64,000 bases of DNA from Rhodospirillaceae bacterium (GCA_002722095.1 PBKG01000006.1:800260-864259); one strand, 5' to 3'; shown: positions 35,633 through 44,105, counted from the stretch's first letter. The notes: generated by a model not told the origin, from the sequence alone. Made by a program: numbers and translations.

Positions 35633-36655
35633 ATGCCGGCAGTCGAGAAACCGGTAATCTATTGGCTGTTCGCTTGTGCGGCGATGGTGGTCGTGATGAT
35701 GTTGATCGGAGCGGCGACCCGGCTCACTGAATCGGGCCTTTCTATGGTCGAATGGCGCCCCTTGATCGGCTCGATACCGCCGCTTTCGGAGGCGGAATGG
35801 GGCCGGGTTTTCGAACTCTACCGCCAAACTTCCGAATATCGGCTGCAACATGCCGGTATGGACCTGGCAGCGTTCAAAACCATTTTCTGGTGGGAATTTA
35901 TTCATCGGGTTTGGGGTCGATTGATCGGTCTGGTGTTTGCGCTGCCCTTCCTGTGGTTTCTTTTCAAAGGCCAGATTCCGCGAAAACTGGTGCCTCATCT
36001 GCTTATTCTCTTTGTACTGGGTGGATTACAGGGCCTGATCGGATGGTGGATGGTCCAAAGCGGCCTCGTCGACCGGGCTGATGTCAGCCAATATCGCCTG
36101 GTGGTGCATCTGGCCCTGGCACTTGGCATTCTTGCCTACCTGTTTTGGGTGGCACTTGGTCTGGCTTGGGCGGGCCAAAAAGAGCTTCATCTGACCAAAA
36201 AATCACCCATATGGGTGATTTTTGGCGTATTTGCTCTCACAATCCTCTCCGGTGGCTTCGTTGCGGGGCTGAATGCGGGTGTTATTTACAACGATTGGCC
36301 GGATATGGGGGGCGGCTTTGTTCCGTCGGATTATGGCGGTAGCGACGCCTGGTGGTTAAACGGCTTTGAAAACCCCGCTGCGGCGCAATTTCATCATCGG
36401 ATTTTAGCTTATTGCAGCCTTGCAGCGGCAATCTGGTTCTGTTGGACCGCTCATAGGCGTGAATCAGACCGTCGATGGGAGATTTTAGCCAAACTCATCG
36501 TCGCCATCGTCGGATTGCAGCTTTTACTCGGCATCGCGACCCTTTTGGCAGTAGTTCCGGTGCCATTGGGCGTGGTTCATCAAATGGGTGCGATTACACT
36601 CTTTTGTTTGAGCGTTGCCGGGCTAAGGCTGGCGTACGGGGCGAGATCACCCTAA
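35633..36655 (+). CDS. ctaA: heme A synthase (COX15/CtaA type)
   Basis: CtaA converts heme O to heme A for aa3-type cytochrome oxidases in the inner membrane. The 340-residue protein has eight hydrophobic segments and the conserved motifs GAATRLTESGLSMVEWRP, FWWEFIHRVWGRLIGLVFA and FHHRILAY with histidine ligands, plus GVVHQMGAI near the end. It is the type 2, COX15-like form. The ATG at 35633 has GGAGGGAG about 10 nt upstream. A GTG at 35624 is too close to that site. A 26-nt perfect palindrome lies inside the gene. Confidence 0.94.
   Translation: MPAVEKPVIYWLFACAAMVVVMMLIGAATRLTESGLSMVEWRPLIGSIPPLSEAEWGRVFELYRQTSEYRLQHAGMDLAAFKTIFWWEFIHRVWGRLIGLVFALPFLWFLFKGQIPRKLVPHLLILFVLGGLQGLIGWWMVQSGLVDRADVSQYRLVVHLALALGILAYLFWVALGLAWAGQKELHLTKKSPIWVIFGVFALTILSGGFVAGLNAGVIYNDWPDMGGGFVPSDYGGSDAWWLNGFENPAAAQFHHRILAYCSLAAAIWFCWTAHRRESDRRWEILAKLIVAIVGLQLLLGIATLLAVVPVPLGVVHQMGAITLFCLSVAGLRLAYGARSP
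36198..36223. repeat. 26-nt perfect palindrome inside ctaA
   Basis: AAAAATCACCCAT (36198-36210) is followed directly by its exact reverse complement (36211-36223). It encodes part of the KKSPIWVIFG segment of heme A synthase. In RNA it would form a hairpin ending in a U-run on either strand, resembling a bidirectional terminator. Confidence 0.9.
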
Positions 36656-36667
36656 GCCGGGAGCTGT

Positions 36668-37900
36668 TTACCGCGCGCCGGCTTTTTCCAGAATTGCATT
36701 CAGAAGAACCTGGCATCCGGCCGAAAGGTCTTCCGGTGTGGCACTTTCTAATTCGTTGTGGCTGATACCGTCTTTGCACGGCACGAAAATCATGGCTGCC
36801 GGTGCAATCTGGGCCACATACATCGCATCATGGCCAGCCCCGCTGATGATGTCTCGATGTTTCAAACCGGCCATTTCTGCGCCGTCCCGTACCGCCTCGA
36901 CACAGCTGCCTTCGAATTCGGTCGCTTCGCAGGACCAAATTTGGTCCAGGTCGATCTCTAGGCCGCCGTTTTCCGCAATTTCAGCCCCAGCCTCGCGGAG
37001 GGCCGCATCCATTTCAGCCAACGTTTCCGCGTCCGGGTGGCGAAAGTCGACCGTGAAAAAGACCCGGCCCGGAATGACATTTCGACTTGCGGGAAAAACC
37101 TCCAACACACCGACGGTCGCACAGGCATCCGGCTGGAACCGATGGCCGATTTCGTTGACCCTTTGCACCAATTTGGCGGCACCGAGCAGTGCGTCCTTGC
37201 GCCGGGCCATCGGTGTTGGGCCCGCATGAGCCTCCATGCCGATCAAATTGATTTCGTACCAGCGTTGCGCCTGGGCACCGGTCACCACGCCGATGGTTTT
37301 TTCCTCGGCTTCTAGAATCGGTCCCTGTTCGATATGGGCTTCGAAATAAGCGCCGACCGGCCTTTCGCCACAGCCTTTGCCGAGATAGCCGATACGGGCA
37401 AGCTCTTCGCCGACGGTTTTGCCGTCCGGATCGGTGCGGCTATGGGCATAGTCCAGGGTGAATGCACCGGCAAAGGTCGCAGAGCCCATGCACGCAGGCG
37501 CAAAGCGTGACCCTTCTTCATTGGTCCACATGGCGATTTCGATCGGCGCATCGGTTTCCACATCATTGTCATTCAGAGTGCGAATGATTTCGAGTGCGGC
37601 CAATACGCCGTAAGCCCCGTCATATTTGCCGCCGGTTGGTTGGGAATCCAGGTGGCTGCCGGCAACAATCGGGGGCAGACTGTTGTCTCTTCCGGGGCGG
37701 CGCGCAAACATATTTCCCATCGCATCGACTTCGACCGAACAGCCACTGGCTTCGCACCATTCCGCGAAAAGATCACGGGATTCACGGTCCAGATCGGTCA
37801 AGGTCAAACGACAAACGCCACCTTTTTCGGTGGCGCCTATCGCGGCCATGGTCATCATGCTTTGCCACAGCCGATTTCCGTCGATGGTGAGATTACGCAT
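36668..37900 (-). CDS. M20-family amidohydrolase (N-carbamoyl-amino acid hydrolase / allantoate amidohydrolase type)
   Basis: This 410-residue zinc hydrolase has the metal-binding motifs GSHLDSQPTGGKYDGAYGV (His and bridging Asp), TNEEGSRFAP (Glu pair) and FEAHIEQGP (His). These match the branch that acts on N-carbamoyl-L-amino acids, ureidoglycolate or allantoate. The dimerisation domain lies around residues 210-330. No hydantoinase or purine catabolism genes flank it, so the substrate is open. It follows the cupredoxin-like gene by 18 nt. Confidence 0.9.
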   Translation of the reverse strand: MRNLTIDGNRLWQSMMTMAAIGATEKGGVCRLTLTDLDRESRDLFAEWCEASGCSVEVDAMGNMFARRPGRDNSLPPIVAGSHLDSQPTGGKYDGAYGVLAALEIIRTLNDNDVETDAPIEIAMWTNEEGSRFAPACMGSATFAGAFTLDYAHSRTDPDGKTVGEELARIGYLGKGCGERPVGAYFEAHIEQGPILEAEEKTIGVVTGAQAQRWYEINLIGMEAHAGPTPMARRKDALLGAAKLVQRVNEIGHRFQPDACATVGVLEVFPASRNVIPGRVFFTVDFRHPDAETLAEMDAALREAGAEIAENGGLEIDLDQIWSCEATEFEGSCVEAVRDGAEMAGLKHRDIISGAGHDAMYVAQIAPAAMIFVPCKDGISHNELESATPEDLSAGCQVLLNAILEKAGAR

Positions 37901-37918
37901 GCATGTGTTTGACCATAC

Positions 37919-38398
37919 TTAGCCTTTGACGACCAGTGTGTAGTCGGGCGTCGGATTGAGAGGGCAGGAGTAGGTGTAACGGCCGGGCTTGAGCTCGACC
38001 TCGTAATCGCGCGATTTGCCGAGCGTCAGTCCACCGCCCGATACGCTGAGCTTGGAAACTTTATGCAGCGGATTTTTCCAATCGTAGCCTTCGCTCCGAA
38101 TCCAGAAGCCGAGGGCATAGGGAACGTTCTTGTTTGTCACTCGGATGACATACTTGCCCGGCTTGACGACAATTTCCTTCGCCTTGGTCAGACGATCCTT
38201 GCCGGTCTCTTTGTTAATTTTTTTGCAATCCGCGGCGGATTTCGGCTGGTAGCCGTGATTAACGCCGTTTTCGGATTCAACGAACTGACAGCCGATCTGG
38301 GTTAGTTTTAGGACTTGAGGCTCGCCGGCCTGGGCGCTCGCGGCGGTAAGCGCGACTGCACCGACAGCGGCGATGGCAAAAGAGCGAAAGTTGAACAT
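37919..38398 (-). CDS. exported cupredoxin-like protein lacking copper ligands
   Basis: The 159-residue protein has a clear Sec signal peptide (RSFAIAAVGAVALTAASAQA, mature start at about residue 25). A C-terminal beta-rich domain follows, with the strands EIVVKPGKYVIRVTNKNVP and ELKPGRYTYSCPLNPTPDYT. The GxYxYxCP element matches the end of cupredoxins, but the His and Met that normally follow the Cys are absent, so type 1 copper binding is unlikely. Three cysteines are present in the mature part. Function is unknown; it is probably periplasmic and co-transcribed with the hydrolase. Confidence 0.75.
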   Translation of the reverse strand: MFNFRSFAIAAVGAVALTAASAQAGEPQVLKLTQIGCQFVESENGVNHGYQPKSAADCKKINKETGKDRLTKAKEIVVKPGKYVIRVTNKNVPYALGFWIRSEGYDWKNPLHKVSKLSVSGGGLTLGKSRDYEVELKPGRYTYSCPLNPTPDYTLVVKG

Positions 38399-38440
38399 GT
38401 CTCGATACCTTCGGTTGGGTTATTGTCGTTACCTATTCTA

Positions 38441-38453
38441 GAAACCCGGTTTC
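38441..38453. promoter_or_regulatory. 13-nt inverted repeat in a divergent promoter region
   Basis: GAAACCCGGTTTC is a perfect palindrome around a central C. It lies in the 191-nt gap between the cupredoxin-like gene and the divergent sarcosine-oxidase-like genes. It could be an operator for either side. Confidence 0.3.
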
Positions 38454-38589
38454 GTTTGACCATACACAAGTACCACACAAATTCGTGACAACTCGTGAGA
38501 GCCTTGCGCGATGCAGCGGAAATACGTGCTTATGGGCGGACCAGAACTGGTTTCGTTTGCCGTTAGCTTCATTGTCGGTATAAGTCCCT

Positions 38590-39828
38590 ATGCTGCTGTC
38601 CCCTATTCTGGACCCCGAACAGAATCCACCGCCTTCACTGGATTTTCTCGATCGCGTCCGACCGCTTGCCCGGCGGTATGAGGTGGCGATCATCGGCGCC
38701 GACTTGTCGGCCTTGCTGCTAGCGTATTTTCTCGCCACTCAACATGATGTTGTCGATATCGCCATTCTTGGTAAACGCGTTCCACGGGACGTTTCCAACC
38801 GTCAAACGGAGCCGCTCTCGGTGATGCACGCCGCGACACCAAAGCTCATGGGATTGGCCTTGGCGTCGACGGAGATTTAGCGCCGATTACCCTCCATGCT
38901 TCAGGCGAATTTTGCGTTGAGGCGCAACCCCCACCTAATGTTGGCACGCGACGATACAGAATTGGCACAATCCCGGCATCACGGCGCTCTGGTACGCTCG
39001 GTCGGCGGCGATGCTCAAACGGTAGGCCGCCACCGCATCTCGCGAATTTTGGGATCGGCACAACCAGCTGCGGTAAGGCCATTGTCACCTGTGGGCGGCG
39101 TGCTGGATCAATCCGCATTTGAAGTTGCCCCTGGCCTGGTCTGGCGGGCGTTGGCGAATGAGTTGAACCAACTGGGCGTACAATTTGTATTTGGCGCCAT
39201 GCCGCAACATTTGGTGTTGGGCGACGCAAAAATTACCGGCTTTGAGCATCAGGATTCGGTCGTCGAATGCGATCATGTATTCGCTACAGATGCCGAATTC
39301 GCAATGGCGTCGGCAGCGGGGTTGGGGCGGCCGTTAAGTTTTATGAGCGGGCAATTCAGTCTCGCGATATCATCGCCAGTTGCCCCTTGGCTGGGCCCCT
39401 CGGTCGCGACTGCGGACGGGCGCTTGCTTTTCTGGCAGGCACCCGACGGGGAAATCATCCTCGGGGAGGTCTCGCGCCCTGACGGAATTACAAAAAATAC
39501 GATCAGTGACGTGGCCCAATTTTTATTATCGGTGTCGCCGCAACTAGGTTCGTTGAAACTTCGCCCCTTATCGCATCGCATCAGCGGCCTGCCGAAAGAT
39601 GGTTTGCCTGTGTTGGGTGAAATCTCCGGATCGAATTTTTACGTGAGTTGCGGTTGGGGGAGTGCCCGGTCGACTATGGCCCCGATCGTCGCTCAATATC
39701 TCGCACAGGTCATTGCGGGTGTTGCCCGGCCGTTTGAAATGGATTTTCTAAGCCCAGATAGATTCGCCATGGCTCGCGGGGTCAGCCTCACTGCTGGCAT
39801 CGACACTTCGGCGGAACAAAATTCATGA
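38590..39828 (+). pseudogene. sarcosine oxidase beta-like gene with in-frame TAG and lost flavin motif
   Basis: Codons from the ATG at 38590 and from 38881 are in one frame, interrupted only by TAG at 38878-38880. The whole is 412 codons, the length of SoxB. Similarity to SoxB is seen in the N-terminus (LDFLDRVRPLARRYEVAIIG), GGVLDQSAFE and the late motif GLPVLGEISGSNFYVSCGWG. The dinucleotide-binding GxGxxG has become IIGADLSALLL, and the region expected to hold the His that links FMN lacks it. The stop overlaps the next gene by 4 bp (ATGA). It may be a decaying gene or a divergent subunit with a sequencing error. No soxD or soxG is present. Confidence 0.7.
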
Positions 39829-42671
39829 GCGTTAATCGATTAAACGAACCCTTCGGCATTCTGCTGGATCGGGCCGAGCAACGGACTTTTCGGTTCGACG
39901 GGCGTACTGTCATCGGGTTTGGCGGCGATACGCTGGCAAGTGCATTGGCGGCCAACGATATCTGGTGTCATGGTCGATCTGCCAAGTCCGGGCGCCCTCG
40001 CGGCTTATATTCACAGGCGCAGGAGTGCGCCCCTTCGGCGATCGACCTTGTAGATGATCTCGGCGTCGATCCGGAAAGCCGGTTAGTTCAAGACGGGTTG
40101 CAAGCTAGTCGATTACAGAGCCATAAGGCCTGTCGAAACTGGGTCGGTGATATTCGACGCGCATGGTCAAAATTGACAGTTCGTGGTCAACATCAGTCCG
40201 AATCGCCGAAGAACTGGATGCTACCCCGACAGCATGGGTTCAGCGAATTCATTGCCGCACAACCAAGCGAACGGCGCCGTTCATTGCGGACGCAAACGAC
40301 AGACTTCGCGGTGATTGGCGGTGGCCCGGCCGGTGTAGCGGCGGCAATCGAAGCCGCACGGTATGGCCGCAACGTGACTCTGATCGATTCGTTCCCTGTC
40401 TTGGGCGGGAGCCTGAATTTCGAAAGGCTCGATGTTGCGGGAGATCTTGCGGAGAAGTACGCCACAGATTTGGCTGAAGAAATGTCAGGGGTAGAAGCCA
40501 ACATAACCGTTTTGCTGAATGCCCATTGCCGCGAGATCAGCTCCGACCGTTGCCTAAAGGTGGAAACAGGAAATTCCGAAGTTAAAATTTCAGCCGAGCA
40601 AATCATCCTTGCGACCGGCGCGTCCCAGCGGTTTGGAGTGTTTGCCAATAACGATTTGCCCGGCATCATGAGTGGGACCAACGCAGCAAAACTGATCTGG
40701 CTTTACGGTATCCGACCGGGCCGTAAGGCAGTGGTGGTTGTCGATAGCGGCCAAGGTTTTGGATTGGCATTAGACCTGTTGGATGCCGGAGTGGAGGTGC
40801 AGGCGGTGTTGGATCCGCAATGCCGCGTCCAATCGGATCCAAGGCGCGATGCGGTAGTGGGGCGAGGAGTGGAAATCGGTTACGGCTATGGCGTGCGCGC
40901 CGCCCATGCCAGCGATGGTGGTCGTCATCTTGGCGCTGTAACCATCGAGTATCTCAACCGCGCCGATAAAGCGCAAACCAAGCCGATCGACCTTGAATGC
41001 GATTTGTTATGTATCGCGGCAGGCTCGGTGCCAAATTTGGAGCTTGCGATCAACGCTGGTGCCCGTTTGAGCTACAGCCCGACGGATGCTGCATTGAGCC
41101 TATTCGATATCCCCGATGGTGTGGGGCTGGCCGGTGCCCTCGGGGGATGGGGGGATATAGATCAGGCGATCGAAAGCGGCCGCGAACTGGCGCGAGAAGG
41201 CACTAGCGGTTCCGCATCGGTAACGCAGGTGCGCCTCGAACCAAACAACGTGTCGCCGGAAGCGTTAGTTTCAGAATTTGCGTTCGTTGATTTCGCATCG
41301 GAAGTTACAGTGAACCAAGTTTACACCGGCCTGTCTAAGGGTCGCCCCACCGTTTTGGGGCTATGCCGAGATCTCGGACTTGGCAATTCCGATACTCTTG
41401 CGGATCAGGCAATCCTCAACGTTTACGATTTCATGGCCGACCACACGCCGATGGTTGCCGAGGCACCGCATCCGGAAATTTATTTTCAGACCCAAAGCAA
41501 CTCAATGGAATTATCCGTTGCTGCTGCCGGAGCTGAGCGGAGACTGCGAAGGAGCCCGGCTGAGGCGGCGCAGCTGGCGCAAGGCGCCGAGATGGCACTC
41601 GAGAATTTTTATTGGGCGGCCCAGCGTTATCGAACGAATGGGGCTGATGCAACCGCTGAAGAAGTCATCGCGGTTCGTGAAAAGGCTGGATTTTTCGATT
41701 ACAGCGGTTGGGGGAAACTTCACCTGCATGGCCCTGACCTCGAACGGATGACGGCGCAGTTGGGGCTTCCGTGCTCGCCAAATACAGAGGAGTCAAGCGC
41801 CCGCGGAAATGAGTCGGGTGTCGAACAGCGAGTTCTAATCGATGCGCATGGGGTTGTGCTCTCTATCATTGAGCTGATCGATCTCGATGAGGGCGATGCG
41901 CTTTTGTTGACGCCCTTTTCAACCCTGCCGGTGGTGCGCCAATCCGTAATTGACGTAGCCGACCGGTTCGACCTCGCAGTCGGGATAGATGACTGCACGG
42001 ATGACCTTGCATTATTCGGTTTGGCAGGTCCTAACGCTGATCTCGCCGCAGAGAATCTTGCCTTGTCTGCCTTGACCGAAGTGAGCGGGCCATTGCCCGA
42101 TGTATCTTCCGGCGACATTACCGTCACCGCGACTGACCGATTGGGTGAGCCGGGCTATTTGTTGTCGATGTCGCAAGCGGTAGCCGAACGGGTTTGGGCT
42201 CATTTTGCGACTGCCGATGAAGAACTCGGACTAAAACCAATCGGACAATCGGCGCTCAATACTCTGCGCTTGGAAAAGGGAACGCTTTGTCCATATCGCG
42301 ACGTCGATGCATTTACCAATATTGCTGAGATTGCCTCGATTGCCGGCGTTTCCGAAAAAATTTTGATCGAGGGCGAATTGTCTAAAAAGGGACTTTGGCA
42401 TTGGCGCGGTCTTGAGCGCCGCTTGGTGGCGCTTTCGAGCGCAGGCGTCGACCACCGCATTCGACCCGGCGATACGGTGCTGGACCATGACCGCACAGGC
42501 GGACATGTAACATCATTCGCGTTCTCTCCCACTGTCGGCCGATCGATAGGACTGGCATACGTGACTCCGGGCCTAGCAGTGGAGGGGGAATTAGCCATCA
42601 TCGAGCTGGAAGGCAACGGTCAGGCAGAACTACGTGTGACTCCGGTGCCGTTTTTCGATCCAGCCGGTTGA
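39825..42671 (+). CDS. sarcosine oxidase alpha-like protein
   Basis: The 948-residue protein has the SoxA domain order. Residues about 20-75 are the 2Fe-2S-fold N-domain (RTFRFDGRTVIGFGGDTLAS, GRPRGLYS). Residues about 160-440 are a FAD/NAD domain with DFAVIGGGPAGVAAAIEAA. A linker follows, and residues about 575-945 are a GcvT-like folate-binding domain (LHLHGPDLERMT; RLEKGTLCPYRDVDAFTN). Known SoxA proteins are near 1000 residues and carry a Cys-rich hinge and a QNDVT motif; here the latter reads FVDFASEVTVNQVY. It is therefore a divergent paralogue whose substrate may differ from sarcosine. It is translationally coupled to the damaged beta gene. Confidence 0.8.
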   Translation: MSVNRLNEPFGILLDRAEQRTFRFDGRTVIGFGGDTLASALAANDIWCHGRSAKSGRPRGLYSQAQECAPSAIDLVDDLGVDPESRLVQDGLQASRLQSHKACRNWVGDIRRAWSKLTVRGQHQSESPKNWMLPRQHGFSEFIAAQPSERRRSLRTQTTDFAVIGGGPAGVAAAIEAARYGRNVTLIDSFPVLGGSLNFERLDVAGDLAEKYATDLAEEMSGVEANITVLLNAHCREISSDRCLKVETGNSEVKISAEQIILATGASQRFGVFANNDLPGIMSGTNAAKLIWLYGIRPGRKAVVVVDSGQGFGLALDLLDAGVEVQAVLDPQCRVQSDPRRDAVVGRGVEIGYGYGVRAAHASDGGRHLGAVTIEYLNRADKAQTKPIDLECDLLCIAAGSVPNLELAINAGARLSYSPTDAALSLFDIPDGVGLAGALGGWGDIDQAIESGRELAREGTSGSASVTQVRLEPNNVSPEALVSEFAFVDFASEVTVNQVYTGLSKGRPTVLGLCRDLGLGNSDTLADQAILNVYDFMADHTPMVAEAPHPEIYFQTQSNSMELSVAAAGAERRLRRSPAEAAQLAQGAEMALENFYWAAQRYRTNGADATAEEVIAVREKAGFFDYSGWGKLHLHGPDLERMTAQLGLPCSPNTEESSARGNESGVEQRVLIDAHGVVLSIIELIDLDEGDALLLTPFSTLPVVRQSVIDVADRFDLAVGIDDCTDDLALFGLAGPNADLAAENLALSALTEVSGPLPDVSSGDITVTATDRLGEPGYLLSMSQAVAERVWAHFATADEELGLKPIGQSALNTLRLEKGTLCPYRDVDAFTNIAEIASIAGVSEKILIEGELSKKGLWHWRGLERRLVALSSAGVDHRIRPGDTVLDHDRTGGHVTSFAFSPTVGRSIGLAYVTPGLAVEGELAIIELEGNGQAELRVTPVPFFDPAG

Positions 42672-42857
42672 GCGTAGGTTAGCCGGCGTTTTTCCAGACT
42701 AGACGACATTGCGTTGCAAAAATGCGCTGCTTGGCGCAATAAAATTTTAAATGTTTGATTTTATTGCATCGCTGTATGTGACGGGGGTTGTCTTTTTAGA
42801 TTAAAATTGCAATATATTGCATTGCAGCATGCGCTCGTCCAGCCTTGCTGCGGCGCA
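42672..42857. other. intergenic region upstream of the sRNA, with TTGCA repeats
   Basis: No coding frame is seen. The stretch has repeated TTGCA elements, of which TGCAATATATTGCA (42808-42821) is a perfect 14-nt palindrome. It lies about 40 nt before the likely 5' end of the sRNA and could be an operator or an upstream promoter element. Confidence 0.4.
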
Positions 42858-42934
42858 ATGTATCTAATGCAGGGCGCCTCTCTTGGGCGTTTCCTCCCTA
42901 AACTTGGGCCGTGCAATCGCACGGCCCTTCTTTT
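42858..42934 (+). ncRNA. mmgR: mmgR/suhB-type (alpha-r8 family) trans-acting sRNA
   Basis: Three elements occur in the order expected for this alphaproteobacterial sRNA family. A short hairpin is at 42875-42889 (CGCC / GGCG). The family's unpaired 10-mer TTTCCTCCCT is at 42890-42899. A strong intrinsic terminator follows, GGGCCGTGC / GCACGGCCC (42906-42927) with a 4-nt AATC loop and TTCTTTTAT. The C-rich 10-mer can pair with Shine-Dalgarno sequences, which fits post-transcriptional repression. In Sinorhizobium MmgR affects polyhydroxybutyrate granules. The 5' end is an estimate from the usual length of about 77 nt. Confidence 0.75.
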
Positions 42935-42959
42935 ATAGCCAAAAAATAGCGAAATTCGC

Positions 42960-43442
42960 TTAGGCCGCTTGCCAAGCGCTGTCATGGAGGCGGCAGGCAG
43001 CGCCCTCCGTGTTCGCGGTATCGCTATGGACCGTAATACTGGATTTTAGCTGACGGCAAACACGTCCCTGTTTGTCGGTAAATTCCCGCGTCGGCGTGAA
43101 ACTACCGTGATTTCCGGTCTCCGCATCGCGCCAGGTTACCGTCTCACCGATTTTGGCGTTTTCCAAACTTCGATAGGCGGCGGCGTTGAACGCTTGTTTC
43201 TCCTGCGGTAACAATTTCTTAGCTAAATAATAACCGGTGGCGGCACCCACTGTGCCAAGGGCGAACATCGCCAAGGCACCACCGGTCCCGGTTCCGTACA
43301 GTTCAGCAGCCAGCAAAACACCGGCACCCGTGCCGGCAATTGTTGCGCCGGCAATTTGGTTGTCACGGTCGCCAAGTAACTGACATGCAGAGAGCGATAG
43401 CGCGAGCGCGCCAGCGCAAACAATCGGCTTAATATCTTTCAT
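42960..43442 (-). CDS. 17 kDa surface-antigen-like lipoprotein
   Basis: The 160-residue protein has a lipoprotein signal ending in LSLSAC (lipid-modified Cys at about 20). A glycine-rich hydrophobic segment follows (GATIAGTGAGVLLAAELYG, then GTVGAATGYYLAKKLL). The C-terminal domain is WRDAETGNHGSFTPTREF followed by GRVCRQLKSSITV. This is the pattern of the rickettsial 17 kDa antigen family, probable outer-membrane lipoproteins. It is divergent from a second lipoprotein gene. Confidence 0.85.
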   Translation of the reverse strand: MKDIKPIVCAGALALSLSACQLLGDRDNQIAGATIAGTGAGVLLAAELYGTGTGGALAMFALGTVGAATGYYLAKKLLPQEKQAFNAAAYRSLENAKIGETVTWRDAETGNHGSFTPTREFTDKQGRVCRQLKSSITVHSDTANTEGAACRLHDSAWQAA

Positions 43443-43474
43443 CTCCGAACCCCGAAGTCTCGAGCGGCACCAAA

Positions 43475-43500
43475 GTGGATGCAGAGATTATGCCATCCAC
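43475..43500. promoter_or_regulatory. inverted repeat between two divergent lipoprotein genes
   Basis: GTGGATG (43475-43481) and CATCCAC (43494-43500) form a perfect 7-bp inverted repeat with a 12-nt centre. It lies 33 nt upstream of the minus-strand lipoprotein start and 130 nt before the plus-strand one. It could be an operator or a transcript hairpin. Confidence 0.3.
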
Positions 43501-43629
43501 AGCAAAAATTTCCATATTTTGTCGTTCCTCATAAAAATATTGGCAGATTTAGGGGTATTGCGCGGATCAATTCAACGTTTGCGGAGCCATCAAACGAGCG
43601 ACCGGCAACGCTTCGTGCTACAAACCGGT

Positions 43630-43995
43630 ATGAGAATTCGGAATATCGTCGGGTTAAGATGGCGATCAAACGAGCTGCTTTGCGCTGCATTGATCTTGCT
43701 AGCGGTTGCTGGTTGCCAGGAGCGCCGGCACTGGACCAAGGCCGGCGTTGCAAAAAACCAATCCGAGTTGGACCATGCCGCCTGCCGATCTTTGGCATCG
43801 AAGCAGGCGGCCCGGGAATATGACCGAGATTTAACGACATTGGACGTGACTTCTAGTGATGGTGGCTTGCCCCGCACTTTCGCTAAAATCGATGCGCGAA
43901 AGCGCGAACGCAAACTTTTCGAGGCTTGTCTCGGTGCCCGGGGCTACCGCGCATACTCGGCCGATAAAAAACAACCGGGACACGGTGCACGATGA
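43630..43995 (+). CDS. small predicted lipoprotein
   Basis: Starting at the ATG at 43630 the product is 121 residues with a hydrophobic segment ending in LLAVAGC, a good lipobox. A charged mature domain follows with SELDHAACRSLASKQAARE and RKLFEACLGARGYRA. The paired Cys pattern and the closing 'CLxARGY' element are common in small Rhodospirillales lipoproteins of unknown role. An in-frame start at 43519 would add a non-signal leader and is rejected. Confidence 0.7.
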   Translation: MRIRNIVGLRWRSNELLCAALILLAVAGCQERRHWTKAGVAKNQSELDHAACRSLASKQAAREYDRDLTTLDVTSSDGGLPRTFAKIDARKRERKLFEACLGARGYRAYSADKKQPGHGAR

Positions 43996-44096
43996 CCAGG
44001 TCAGCTAATTCTTGGCAATTGGCTGGCAATATTCTAAAGGAGGCGTTGCCGGTCGCCGACGAGGCCGTATCCGAACCCTCCCGCAGCAGCGAATGA
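43992..44096 (+). CDS. possible 34-residue coupled small ORF
   Basis: The ATG overlaps the stop of the preceding lipoprotein gene (ATGA) and the frame runs 34 codons to a TGA 9 nt before msbA. The product (MTRSANSWQLAGNILKEALP and an acidic tail) is amphipathic and resembles nothing I know. The overlap suggests translational coupling. It could equally be a chance frame in the msbA leader. Confidence 0.3.
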   Translation: MTRSANSWQLAGNILKEALPVADEAVSEPSRSSE

Positions 44097-44105
44097 GGCG
44101 CCTGG

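Noticed and set aside
38433..38738. 101-codon minus-strand frame across the promoter region and the SoxB-like gene
   Set aside because: It overlaps the homologous plus-strand gene, has unusual composition and resembles nothing.
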